Positions 36,620-48,160 of a stretch of 64,000 nt of DNA are shown piece after piece (within the stretch, counting starts at the first letter, position 1; each line of letters starts with the position of its first letter). The notes beneath the pieces were generated by a model. That model ran no database searches, had not been told where the DNA came from, and worked only from the letters and a program-made list of their open reading frames with translations. Origin of the DNA: Perilla frutescens. Lineage: Eukaryota; Streptophyta; Magnoliopsida; Lamiales; Lamiaceae. The DNA is taken from positions 8,517,001 through 8,581,000 of the forward strand of contig BRKX01000007.1 of the NCBI GenBank assembly GCA_026008535.1, written 5' to 3'. The position numbers and the translations under genes are program-made.

Positions 36620-37900
36620 CTTGGGGGGGGGGTAAATCAACTCATGCATGGCGTAACATTGGCATGAGAATGTTATGAACAGATAATCAAAAGTTATGAA
36701 ATGATTAAAACTCAAAGAAATATGAGTTAATGACTTGTTTATTTAAGCTGAATAACCTCAACAATATATAGACAAACAAAGCCTAATACAACTAGCGAAA
36801 TGTTAGCATAGCTAACATATCTCAACAAATGTAAGATATACGTCCTCCAGCTCAACTGTCTAATAAAGGATAGTGTATACGGTCCCAAAGCTTTAAAGGA
36901 TCCGAACTCGAGTCTAGTTAAGTACTTAATGTTTTCGTAGGATACTGGCGAATGCGAACAGTGAGCTAAATCATTTTGATACTAATATTCATGATTCACA
37001 ATTGATAAACAGTTAAGCTTATTAGCTGAACATAATTTGAGAAAGATATATAGCCCACCTGGATGTCAAATTTGCTTTCAAATTCTGGATTGATTCTAAT
37101 CAATTTCTATTACTTCTTCTGAGCCTACAACAACGAACCTTGACTTAGTTTAGCTAAAAGGCTCCTGTATCTAAAACTCAACACCTAAATTCCCTTTTAA
37201 TTTAAGTTCCTATTAAACTTTTGTATTTTATTACTTAGAGTTTGATCACCCTCAATAATTTATAGTTTACCCTCTATATTTACTTGGCTTAGGGATATTA
37301 TATAATTAATGTTTGGCATATATAAATTTAATATTGTGATTCTCACCTCTACTATTAACTTGTTTGCACATTTTAGATAATAGTTAATTTAAAAATATAA
37401 ATTATAATTCACTAAATACTATTGGTATGGAATTAATTTCATTTAATTAATCTAATAATATAAGAAATCACGGTAGCTACCTATATCGTAATCGTGATTA
37501 CTTTTAACTTCCCTATTTAAATATTTTAGCAATTATAACACTTATCTTTAGATCAGAAGTATAAAATTAAAAGGGCAGTATCATTTTCTATCATTTTTAT
37601 GACAAAAGAATAATATAAATACTTGAAACATTAATTAGTCACATGCTATAAATGCTAAATTAAAAATCTATAATTTTTACAAACTAGTTCAGTTAAATCA
37701 AATAAGTGAAGTGGATTTACAAATTTACCCCAATCAGTTTCGTCTCTATTTGTTTCAATGAAATTGCATAAATATGATATGTATATTTGGTTAGATTTCC
37801 AATTATATTCGAAATTATTCGAAATGAAAGCGCTACTAACCTGTTCTTCTTCGACTTCCTTTTCATTTGAATTTTTAATTTGTTTTTTCCCTATTAACTT
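36620..37900. other. intergenic, no gene seen
   Basis: A G-run at 36624-36632 and AT-rich sequence. No gene supported. Confidence 0.4.
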
Positions 37901-37905
37901 GTGTG

Positions 37906-37916
<11 letters not shown>

Positions 37917-37949
<33 letters not shown>
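37917..37949. repeat. (TA)n microsatellite
   Basis: 33 bp of TA, preceded by (GT)n at 37901-37914. It directly abuts the Mutator-like element. Confidence 0.95.
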
Positions 37950-37952
<3 letters not shown>

Positions 37953-38970
37953 AAATGATCAAATGAGAATCCTTCCCCTAGATAGGAACTAGGAACCAAT
38001 TCTAGCCCTTGTTTGACTCAATCTGGACGGTCCAGATTAAATCAGATTTAAGTGGATAGGCGGTGGCATTCTTGTAATTTTCGGCAACTTTGTGGGAGGG
38101 GGGTAATATAGTAATTTAATAATTCTTCCCTTTTGTTCTGAAGCTAAAATGAGAATCGCATGAGGCTAAAATGATCGAAGTAGGAGGCTAAAATTGATGT
38201 GACATTTTCCACTAGGGTTCACCACTCCCAATTAGGGTTTATTACGTTCCGATTAGGACTCATCTGATCCCAACTAGTAATTATGAGATTCCCATTAGAG
38301 CATCCACTATGGGGGGTGCTTATATCTATGTGGCAAAATAAGCACCAGGTTCCACCATAGTGGAACACAAGTCAAGGTAGCAAAATAAGGAATGAGTCCC
38401 TTGTGCAAGTACCTGGTTCTTGAATTAAATAGTGGGCCCAAAAATTTTCTCTCTCATCCCCTTTTGCATTTTTGGTGTTTTCTCTCTCCTCCCCTTTTGT
38501 ATTTTTTGTTCTTGAATTAAATAGTGGGGTCCATGAATAATTAAAAGTGAGGTAGCACCATAGTGAAGAAAATATTGAGTAATTAAAAAAAGGAGTGATT
38601 AATGATGTGGCACACATGTGGCATCACTATGGGGTAGCACCAAAGTGGATGCTCTTAGGGTTCACTGTCCCCAAATAGGGTGTATTGCATTTCATTCCAA
38701 TGAAATCATCGTTCCATTTTTGTTTATCAACACATGCTAAAATGAGAAATGCATGAGGCTAAAATGAGCGAAGTAGGAGGCTAAAATTGAAACTGGACAA
38801 TTTTTTCTGATTTTGCCCTTAATGAGACGCGCGAATTGAAGATTTTTATTTTAATTACAAAATTACCACCGAAAATTTGGATTAATCTGGATCGTTCAAA
38901 TTTTGGAATGGAGGGATGAGATTGGTTCCCAGTTCCCACTTGGTGACTGATTCTCACCAGATCCCATCCC
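37950..38970. mobile_element. Mutator-like non-autonomous element in a (TA)n site
   Basis: The left arm GGGAAATGATCAAATGAGAATC pairs with the reversed right end GGGATGGGATCTGGTGAGAATC. Both arms also share AACTGGGAACCAAT and ATCTGGACGGTCCAGATT-type words. TA repeats on both sides hide any target duplication. Inside, a block of about 58 bp (GCTAAAATGAGAA...GGAGGCTAAAATTGA) is present twice (about 38144-38202 and 38736-38792). A Harbinger-type MITE is inserted between them. Confidence 0.65.
38298..38654. mobile_element. Harbinger/Tourist-type MITE (TTA duplication), nested
   Basis: Begins GAGCATCCACTATGG and ends CCAAAGTGGATGCTC, with TTA on each side (38295-38297 and 38655-38657). 357 bp, non-coding, inserted into the surrounding Mutator-like element. 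Confidence 0.85.
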
Positions 38971-39014
<44 letters not shown>

Positions 39015-39027
39015 CACACACACACAC
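38971..39027. repeat. (TA)n(GA)n(CA)n compound microsatellite
   Basis: Three adjoining dinucleotide runs. Confidence 0.95.
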
Positions 39028-40119
39028 TATATGCCGCCGTAATATTAGTCATCAGCCTCACAATTTTCAAGTGTAAGATTACGTGGAGTTCTAGTATTAA
39101 TTAATCTCATTTGCTAGCTTTGTCATTCTTATTTTTTTTATTAATTAACATATAATAGTGCACATTTTCTTACATCTAATTGCTATTGTTGCCACTAAGA
39201 GCCAAGTGCCACTTACATGGAAATACACTTAGTAACTATGTTTAGTTATTATCTAATAAAAATAGGATAAATTATATAATAATATTTAATTTAGATAAAC
39301 ATTAAATTAAATATAATATAATTAGATAGGATTTAATTATAATAATATATAATAGGATAATCATTAAATAAAAATATATTTATTTAGATAATTATTAGGG
39401 CTTGAATATGATTATATCCTAAACGCAGCTTTTAATGCCCAAAGTGATAATAACAAATACCTTTTAAGTTTAAAAATGACATCGGGGTTCGTAATAAAAA
39501 TACAAGAATGTATCAAAGTATCTCTAACATACTCAACAAGCACACTTACCTGAAAAATGGAACATACACGAGTCTATTTTCTTCCCTAACTTACCCTTAA
39601 GGTTAGTAAATAGGCTATTCTTTTAATACTAAAAGGTTTGGGATTTTATAGTAATTTTTTAATTTCATTAATATTCAACCACCTAAAGTTTTAAACATAA
39701 TCACCTTTTTATACTATTAAAACCCTAATAAAAATAAGGGCTCCCACCTTAATTAAACAATCTATATAAAAAGAAATTACAACTAATAAATATATAGCCT
39801 AATAAATAACTCAGTAAAATATTAATAAATATATAAGTATATTTATTTCCATCATTCTTCTCGGGCTGAACATGAATCGCCCTCGAATCTAACAAAAGCT
39901 CATTTGGCAAGAAGAAATAGACAGTGATGGCTCTGATGGAACATCCATATGAAATGCATCATCCCAGATTTGTGAGCCTAACAAGAAACAAATTAAACTC
40001 CAAAATAACATTGATGGCCATGACATCGTCAATCATCCCAAAATTGGCATCAGACAATGCAGATTGGACAAACATCATCTCAAACTTGACATGATGAACC
40101 CTCTAATGCCAAGCCGAAA
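39028..40119. other. intergenic, no gene recognised
   Basis: AT-rich. The last 250 bp (from about 39865) is less AT-rich and may be old retrotransposon sequence, since GGCTCTGATGG near 39930 resembles a primer-binding-site region in reverse. Not firm. Confidence 0.35.
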
Positions 40120-40421
40120 TCACCTATAAGTTGTGGTTGCATCATAAATTGGTGGATATGAATATATCACGTCATTAACATCAAGATCAGATGGATTTTC
40201 GTCATACACAGGAAGATAGAAATATCCATTATCCTTGATATCAAGATCAGAGTGATTCGTCATGTACCAGAGGAGAGAAATATTCCCTATCCTCAACATC
40301 AAGATCAATGAGATCTTGATCATACGCATGAAGAGATAAATATCCCTCACATCGTCATCAATGTCGTCGCCAAAGAAAACATCATCATTCATAATGAAAA
40401 AAATTGATCGGCGATGGCGTT
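40120..40421 (-). pseudogene. unknown coding-like fragment with internal repeats
   Basis: A minus-strand frame whose C-terminal part contains two related units (S-D-L-D-I-K-D-N...L-P-V-Y-D and S-D-L-D-V-N-D...P-P-I-Y-D). A third unit is visible in another frame. The frame stays open to the insertion point of the Sirevirus at 40421 and would continue on the other side of the insertions (from about 59355), so the insertions split an older sequence. No family recognised; it could be an older transposon. Confidence 0.3.
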
Positions 40422-41004
40422 TGTTAGGAAAAACTATCAAGGAACCCCTAGATAAGGTTTTGATGAGATGTCAAAACTATTCCTGAAAAACTGATCAAGA
40501 TCCAAGCTGCAGATCTGAGCTAACCAATCCAGAGTCTCAAGAAGGAACTCAACTGAAGTCAGAGTCAACCCAACTGGAGCATGGTCAACCAGCTGGAAGG
40601 ATACACCAACCAGTCAAGACTCAATCCAACTAAGGATTAAAGGAGTCGAACTAGTCTAAACAAACTGACAGCTAAGTCAGCTGAGCTGAGAGAAAAATCA
40701 ATAAGACTGAAGAAACTGATAAGGGATCAGTTTAACTGAAGATTGGAAGTATCCAACTGATGGCCAAGCTTAACTTCAGCTAAACTGAAGTAGACAAACG
40801 AATCAATCAAAGGCCAGAACTGAAGTCAGCCAGCTTGTAGAAGAAAACAAGCAAACATCTGACTAGGAAACTCGGAGAAGGATCAGTCAAACTGACAAGC
40901 TAAGCCAACAGCTTGTGATCAGTTAAGCTGACAAGAAAGCTCAAGAAAGACCAGTCGAACTGACAAGCTATTCAACAGCTTGTGATCAGTCGAACTGGAG
41001 GAAG

Positions 41005-41112
41005 AAGCTCAGAACTACCAACTGGAGTGATAGTCGAACTAAGCAGACAAGCTCAGAACTGCCAACTGGAGTGATAGCCGAACTAAGCAGACAAGCTCAG
41101 AACTGCCAACTG
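41005..41112. repeat. 44-bp tandem repeat in the LTR
   Basis: Two full units and one partial unit starting AAGCTCAGAACTGCCAACTG. The same array exists in the 3' LTR near 56353-56460. Confidence 0.9.
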
Positions 41113-41210
41113 GAACTCAAACTTAACTGAAACTCAGAACTGTCAGCCAGAGAGTCCTGGAGTTAATGCTCCAATGAAGATCTTGAAATAAATGCTCTAG
41201 CAGAGATCCT

Positions 41211-41302
41211 GGAATTAAATATCTAACAGAGATCGATTGGCAAAGCAACGGCTACTGGAATTGAATATCCAACAGAGATCGATTGGCAAAGCAACGGCTA
41301 CT
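41211..41302. repeat. 46-bp tandem repeat in the LTR
   Basis: Two units of GGAATTGAATATCCAACAGA..., also present in the 3' LTR. Confidence 0.9.
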
Positions 41303-41395
41303 TCAACCAAAAGCTCCAACGATCATAAAGACCATCTACCATTGATGAGCCAACAGAGCCACCGATCAATGGAACTCAACGGTCACAAAATCACT

Positions 41396-41404
41396 CCTAT
41401 ATAA
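41396..41404 (+). promoter_or_regulatory. LTR TATA box
   Basis: CTATATAAAAG in the 5' LTR is the expected core promoter for the genomic transcript. The 3' LTR copy reads CTCTATAAAAG. Confidence 0.7.
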
Positions 41405-42134
41405 AAGACGAGTGAATCAAAGTTTTCAAATGACTTTTCGCGACTTTCATTCTTGAAACCTTCATTCAAGTTACTTACGACTGAACTTTGTTTCTCCCTC
41501 CCACACAGCTCAAGTTCAGCATTTGCTAAAATCTGCGAGAGTCCAACTGAGAAGAAGAATCCACAGAATCAAAGCATTCAGCTAGCTGTTGATAATCCAG
41601 CCAGAGCAACCTTCTAAGTTCCAGCAATACACCGATCAACTACCCAGCTCAATTGAAGGAGCACATCAGTTAATATCCCCTATTCAAGACTAACCTCTTG
41701 AAGATCGAAAGAGATCTAAAATCTTGTAAAGACATCAATAGCACCTACCTCCCTAGCGAGCAGTTAGGGACTGCAAGTGTGAGCCGTCGACCCGCTGAGG
41801 TAGCGAGCAGTTACCAGGTTCAGCCAACTGTCCTTCATTGTATAATTTGTAAAGAAACTGAAGTTATATAGTGGAGTTGCCCTTCTGCGGAAGGAAGAGA
41901 GGACGTAGAAATTTGAGACTTCGAACCTCTATAAATCGTCTGTGTGCTGTACTATTTTGCTTATCCTCGCATATCCTTAAACTGTACACAAACTCACACA
42001 ATCTGCACTCAAGCTATCTAAAAGTGCTCAACTGATCTGTGCATAGATAAGTTACTAAGCGAGTCAAGGGCCCTTATCATTCCGCATTTGAAGTAAAGTT
42101 TTTATATCAGTTTATTCACACCCCCTCTAAACTG

Positions 42135-43809
42135 CAGAACTGCACTATTTCAAACTCTAGATGAAGACAGAATGAAGGACACAAAGAACTGTAGAACTGC
42201 CAAGGAGATATGGGACTTACTAGCAGATCTATGCCAAGAGTCCGAAGCCATCAAAGGAAACAAGCTCCAACTAGCAGTCGACAGATACGAGTCCTTCAAA
42301 ATGCAGCCAGAAGAGTCTATCTCAAGCCTTGAAACTAGATTTCTAGGCATCATCAGTGAGATGACCAACCTGGGAAGAAGCTATCCCAATTCTGAGATGA
42401 ACTCCAAAATTTTAGATAGTCTCACCGAAGAATGGGACATAAAAGTGATAGCTACAAAAGAATCAAGAAATCTAAACAGCATCACTCCCAGAGAACAGTT
42501 TGGTTCTCTCAAAGCTCATGAGTACAGCCTAAACCGGAAGAAGGAAGCATCAACATCATCAGCTCAGGATGCAGCCTTCTGTGGTGAAAGGAACCGGTTT
42601 AGAGATACTCGAGGAAGGAACAACTTCCGGCCCAGAAGCTCACCAGCCAGAGAGAATCAAGGCGGATCTTCGTCCGAACGAAGAAGAGACACAACCGAAA
42701 AGAAGAAAAACCTGACTGAAGATATCAATGATCAAATTCAGACAGTTACCAGGTTAGAAAAGCTGAAGAAAGTCACTAATAAACAATCAGTTCCACCTCA
42801 AACTGATGAAGTCCTAAAAGATGAGAAAACTCATCAACCAGCTGAACAACCAGCTGAACCATTCAGGGGTGGCAATCGAAATCTAGGAGAATGCTTTCAT
42901 TGCCACAAACAAGGACATTACAGATATGAATGTCCAGAACTCCCTGAAGACAAAAAGGCCAAAGTGAGGAGAAGCTTCTTCAAAAGGAAAGCAATGATTG
43001 CAAACTTCGAGAATGCCGTGCTAGACGATTCAGACTATCCATCTGGAATTGATTCTGACGGCTACAGCTCAGATGATGAAGCGTTATTTTGCCTCATGGC
43101 TGACAATGATGAAGAGGTTAGTACAGCTGATTCTCAAACCTCTTTCTATCATATTAATGAAGCAACTATCTCTAGCAATGAACTTGACATGAAACTTATG
43201 ATGCTAGAAGATCAATTAGCTTTAATATCTTGCTTGCATGTTGATTTAAGAGATGAAAACAATGAACTGAGAAATAGAGTTAGAAAACTGAGCATTGATC
43301 ATGAAAGAATGAATTATCTTGAATCTCAGTTTGTGGAATTTGAAAAGTTGAAATTAAGAACTGTTGATCTAGAAGCTGAGAATCAAAAACTCAAGCAAGA
43401 GATCCATGAGAGAGAAAAGGTAACTCTCAAGTTCAAAAAGGGATCTCAAATTCTAGATGACATATTGAATCATCAGAGAACTGGAACCAGCAGCACAGGG
43501 CTGGGATACAGCAAGTTCACTGCCTTAGAGAAAGGAAAGATAGTTGCTCAACCCAGTGATAAAGGAATCCTAAAAGGATTCACCGGATCAACTCATGATC
43601 AGCCAGCTGAGACATCCAAAGGGAAAGGAATATTGAGAAATCCTCAAACTCAGCCCAGACAATTCAAACAGTTCTCCCAACCAAAAACACCAGGTCAACT
43701 GAAGCTAAAATTCCAGTCAAGACCATCAGTTCATCCAAACCAATCCTTTCATTCAAGGTCTTCAGTTCAACAAAGACTACCAGCTCAACACAGAATGCCC
43801 CCAAGGTAA
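42135..43809 (+). pseudogene. Sirevirus gag (5'-truncated)
   Basis: The frame is already open at the LTR junction (A-L-F-Q-T-L-D before the first ATG at 42172), so the N-terminal part is deleted. It contains a UBN2-type gag region (AKEIWDLL...ESFKMQPEESI), and a zinc knuckle at 42892-42933 with all four ligands (C-x2-C-x4-H-x4-C). An acidic stretch and a long coiled-coil-like segment (about residues 345-425 from 42172) follow, then a basic, Gln/Pro-rich tail. It ends at a TAA (43807-43809) and the frame then continues with two more stops towards protease. Gag builds the intracellular particle. Confidence 0.88.
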
Positions 43810-46800
43810 ACTGATAGATCAGTCCACTACAAAAAGAAAAACCAGTTTAGATCTCAAGCCTATCTTGCCAAGAAGTTCAATCAGAACACCTATAAGAGAG
43901 ATCAAAGAAACTCGTTTGAACCCTACCATCACTATAACGAGTACCTAGATTCCAGAAATGAACCAAAAGGGTTCAATCCAGTAAACTGGAAACATACAAG
44001 GCACTGGCCGGATCAAAGAGTTCAAAGGTCTCAAGACCAAAGCATTTTAGTTGAATTATTTTATCCTACTAACTCTCAACGCAGGTACCATTCAACTGAT
44101 TCAACTCAAAATAGAAGAGTTGAAAGAAAATCTAAACTGATCAAGTGATCCAAATTAGTTGGATCTCTGAATGATAAAAAGCTGAAAGTTTGGCAAGTTT
44201 GGATTCCAAAGAACTTGATGTATCAACAAGGACCCGATATAAAACGGGTCCCTAAATGCTAATCCTTGTTTTTGCAGGATAAGAGCATCCTATCTATGAA
44301 GAAAACCAAAGATATCTGGTATCTAGATAGCGGGTGCTCCAAGCACATGACCGGAGACAGAGAAGATCTTGACGGTTATGAAGAAGTGAAAGGCTATTTG
44401 TCACATTTGGAGACAATTCCAAAAGCCGAACCATTGGAGAAGGGTTCGTGGTCAAATGAAAAGTTGTAGTAAATGGGGTCTCCCATGTGGATGGACTAAA
44501 ACACAAACTACTCAGCATCAGCCAGCTGTGCGACAATGGCCACTCAGTTGACTTCAGCAAAAACTCCTGCAACATAAGAGATAAGTCAGCTGGAGCAATT
44601 CTTCTTACTGGCATAAGGAGAGGCAACATGTATATTGTTGACTGGTCAATCGGCTACTCAGAAGCTTGCTTCCTATCAAAAGGGTCGACTGAAGCAAGCT
44701 GGCTATGACATCGACGACTGAACCACCTCAATTTCAAAACCATCAACTACCTGGCCAAGAAAGAGCTAGTTGAGGGGCTTCCCAAGGAAATATATAAGAA
44801 AACAGGCGTGTGTGGACCATGCCAAAAAGGGAAGCAAGTGAAGTCATTCTTCAAGAATAGGAGTCATCCTCCCGGAATAACTGAATGCCTTCAACTGCTA
44901 CATATGGATCTGTTTGGTCCAGTCAGACCACAGACCCCAAAAGGCAAAAGATTCACACTCGGAGTAGTTGATGATTTCTCAAGATATACGTGGGTGTAAT
45001 TCTTGAGGAGTAAAGATGAAACATACACCAAGCTAACAGCGCTGATCAGAAGGCTGCAAACTGAAAAAGAGAGATCAGTTCAAAGGATTCGCTCCGACAA
45101 TGGAACTGAATTTGTGAATCAGAAAATGATCAGTTTCCTCAGAGAACTTGGAATCACTCATGAACACTCAGCTGCAAGAACTCCACGACAAAACAGCGTA
45201 GCTGAATGGCGAAACTGGACACTCAAAGAAGCAGCTCGAGCAATGATAGCTGATGCCAACATAGCTGAAGGTTACTAGGATGAAGCAGTCAACACAGCCT
45301 GCCACACTCAAAATCGAAGTGCCATCATCACCGCACATGACAAAACACCTTATGAACTGTATAAGGGTCGTAAGCCTTCTATCTCATACTTTAAAATATT
45401 TGGCTGTAAATGTTATATTCACAATAATGGCAAGACTCAATTGAAAGCTTTCAGTGCTAAAGCTGATGAGGGAATATTTCTTGGGTATAATTCGCCTCAC
45501 GCATAAGCTTACAGAGTGTTCAATAAACGAACTTTTGTTATGGAAATAACATGTCATGTGGTATTTGATGAATTTGCTAATGAGTACAAGAACAAAGAAA
45601 CAATAGACACAATAGTTCAAGTACTACCTAGTGAAACTGAAAACTCGCAGGACTATGTGGATCACATTGTTCTAGAGCAGCTTGAAGCTTCACTAGAAGA
45701 AGGTAATGAAACTAGCTCTAGACCAGTTGAGAACAATCTGGTCAATGAGGACACAAATCGTGCTGAGATCATAAACCCCACAACTGAAACAGGGGAAAGA
45801 ACTAATGAAGATTCCGAACCAACTGATGAAAGGACGGCTGATGACGTCACCACAGTAGAACCAGCTGAAGCTATCTTGCCCAAATGGCTCCGAAGCCATC
45901 CAACTGACAAGATAGTTGGTGATCCAAGAAGCTGAGTCCAAACCAGAAGTTTAACTAAGCATGCACTATTCACATGCTTCATATCCCAGACGGAACCAAC
46001 AAGCGTCAAAGAAGCCTTAGAAGATTCAGACTGGATCATGGCCATGCAAGAAGAACTGAATCAATTCACAAGAAATGACGTATGGTTTCTTGTTGATAGA
46101 CCAAAAACTCAGAAAGTCATTGGCACAAAATGGGTTTTCCGCAACAAGCTGGACGAACAAGGTGTGATCACAAGGAACAAAGCAAGACTGGTAGCCAAAG
46201 GATACTCACAAAGTGAAGGGATCGACTTTGATGAGACATTCGCACCAGTTGCAAGATTGAAAGCCATCAGACTGTTCCTAGCCTATGCAGCTCACTTCAA
46301 CTTCACAGTCTATCAAATGGATGTCAAGAGTGCATTTCTTCAAGGAATGCTCAAGGAGGACGTATATGTCGAGCAACCGCCAGGCTTCGAAATTGGTGAT
46401 CAAGTCTTCAAGCTGAAGAAAGCTCTCTACGGACTGAAGCAAGCTCCTCGAGCGTGGTATGAAACTCTCACAACTTTCTTGCTGAAGAATGGGTTTCAAA
46501 AGGGAGTCATTGATCGAACTCTATTCCGGATAGAACGATCAACTGAGATCTTAATGGTTCAAATTTATGTGGATGACATAATTTTTAGATCAAAAAGCAA
46601 AGATCTATATATGCACACGATTCGCTCAACTGATGCAAAGTGAATTCGAGATGAGCATGATGGGAGAAATGACATTCTTCCTAGGACTCCAAGTAAAGCA
46701 GCTGAAAGATGGGATCTTTATCAGCCAGGCCAAGTACACTAAGGAGCTAGTCAAGAAGTTTGGAGCTGATAAAGGAAAAATTCTCAAGATTCCTATGAAC

Positions 46801-47586
46801 ACATCAATACAGCTAACTCTTGATGAAGAAGGAGAATCAGTTAGCCAGACATACTACAGAGGAATCATTGGGTCACTACTCTACCTAATGGCGAGCCGAC
46901 CAGACATCTCCTATTCAGTCGGTCTATGCGCACGGTACCAAGCCAACCCGAAGAAAAGTCATCTTGAAGTGGTAAAGAGGATTATCAAATACCTTAAAGG
47001 AACCATAAATCTTGGACTATGGTATCCCAGAGATGACAGTTTGAGTCTAATTGGCTATTCAGACTCATACTTTGGAGGATGCAAGATTGACAGAAAAAGC
47101 ACCAGTGGAACATGTCAGTTTCTTGGAAGCAAACTGATATCCTGGTTCAGCAAGAAGCAGCACTCAGTTGCCACGTCAAAAACTGAAGCAGAATATGTAG
47201 CTGCAGGAAGCTGTTGTGCTCAGATACTCTGGATGAAGCAACAGTTGAAGGACTAAAAAGTCAAAACTGAAGAAGTACCTATATTCTGTGACAACAATAG
47301 TGCAATTGTAATATCTCAGAATCCAGTTCTGCATTCAAGAACTAAACACATTGACATAAGGCACCACTTCATCAGAGATCACATCGAGAAGAAGGACATA
47401 TGCATCAAATACGTCAACACGGAGAAGCAGATAGCTGACATCTTCACCAAACCATTGCCTGAAGCAAGGTTTATGGAGCTATGCATACAACTGGGATTAC
47501 TTGAACTAGCATCAAAAGATGAAGATAGTCGACTGGAAGAAAAAGGTCAGAAAACTATTTCAGCTGAAGGAAAGCAGCAGAACTGA
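43810..47586 (+). pseudogene. Sirevirus pol: protease, integrase, RT, RNase H (broken)
   Basis: The protease active site DSG is at 44326-44334. The GAG-pre-integrase region has HLN...CGPCQKGKQ (to about 44835). Integrase has HMDLFGP (about 44905), RSDNGTEF (about 45092) and the glutamate region near 45190. RT runs from about 46040 with KWVFRNK, FAPVARL, MDVKSAFLQG, YGLKQAPRAW and the catalytic YVDD at 46566-46577. RNase H follows to about 47500 (SKTEAEYVAAG, CDNNSA, then IADIFTKPLPEARF). Frameshifts lie near 44475 and 46610. In-frame stops include ones at about 44707, 44998, 45276, 45504, 45933 and 47254. Pol would copy and integrate the element; this copy cannot. Confidence 0.9.
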
Positions 47587-47959
47587 AGGAGCAGCTGAAC
47601 AGAGAAGCAACTGAATTAAAACTCCAGCAGGCAAGTCCAGGAAGGAACTGATGAGAAAACATCTCAGTTGGAGCTGATCAACATGGAAATCATCAGCTAC
47701 AATCAAAGCCAACTGATGACGTAATCAGTTTCAAGCCAAGAGGAACCCACAAGAGAGAAACAGATAAGTTCAAATTTTTCAATAGTGGGAACGGTAAAAA
47801 TACGTGTCACTCCAATACTACCGTTGGACTCACTCTCTCTCCTCATTAATCCCCAACGGATAGAATCGTAAGCCAATCGACGGGTCGATTGAATGAATCT
47901 GACTGTTGAAATCAGGGCATACGAAATGTCCCAACCGTTGGATGAGCTCTACCTCCTTT

Positions 47960-47968
47960 TATAAAAAG
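47960..47968 (+). promoter_or_regulatory. putative promoter of accessory ORF A
   Basis: TATAAAAAG lies about 190 bp before the ORF A start, preceded by CCAACCGTTGGATGAG. Related words (CCAACCATCAGAT; CATCCAACGGTT) stand before ORFs B and C. Confidence 0.4.
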
Positions 47969-48160
47969 GATGGCTGAATTCTAGTATCACTTTTACTGAT
48001 CCAAGACTTCGTCAAGAATTCAAGCCTTTCTCTCCTTCCGTTTCCTCAAAAGCTCTGTAAAATAGTTGCGAGAATCAAGGATTCAGTTTCAAATCCAGTT
48101 CAGTCAAAACCAGATCATATCCTTTTCTTCAAATCACTCTCCAAGCCTCACAAAAACTCC

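Larger units (their letters stand above)
40422..42134 (+). repeat. Sirevirus 5' LTR (3'-truncated)
   Basis: Starts TGTTAGGAAAAACTATC. Compared with the 3' LTR it lacks the last ~24 bases (the ACATCG...CCAACA end) and joins directly to gag. It contains two tandem repeats: 44-bp units (41005-41112) and 46-bp units (41211-41302). Confidence 0.93.
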
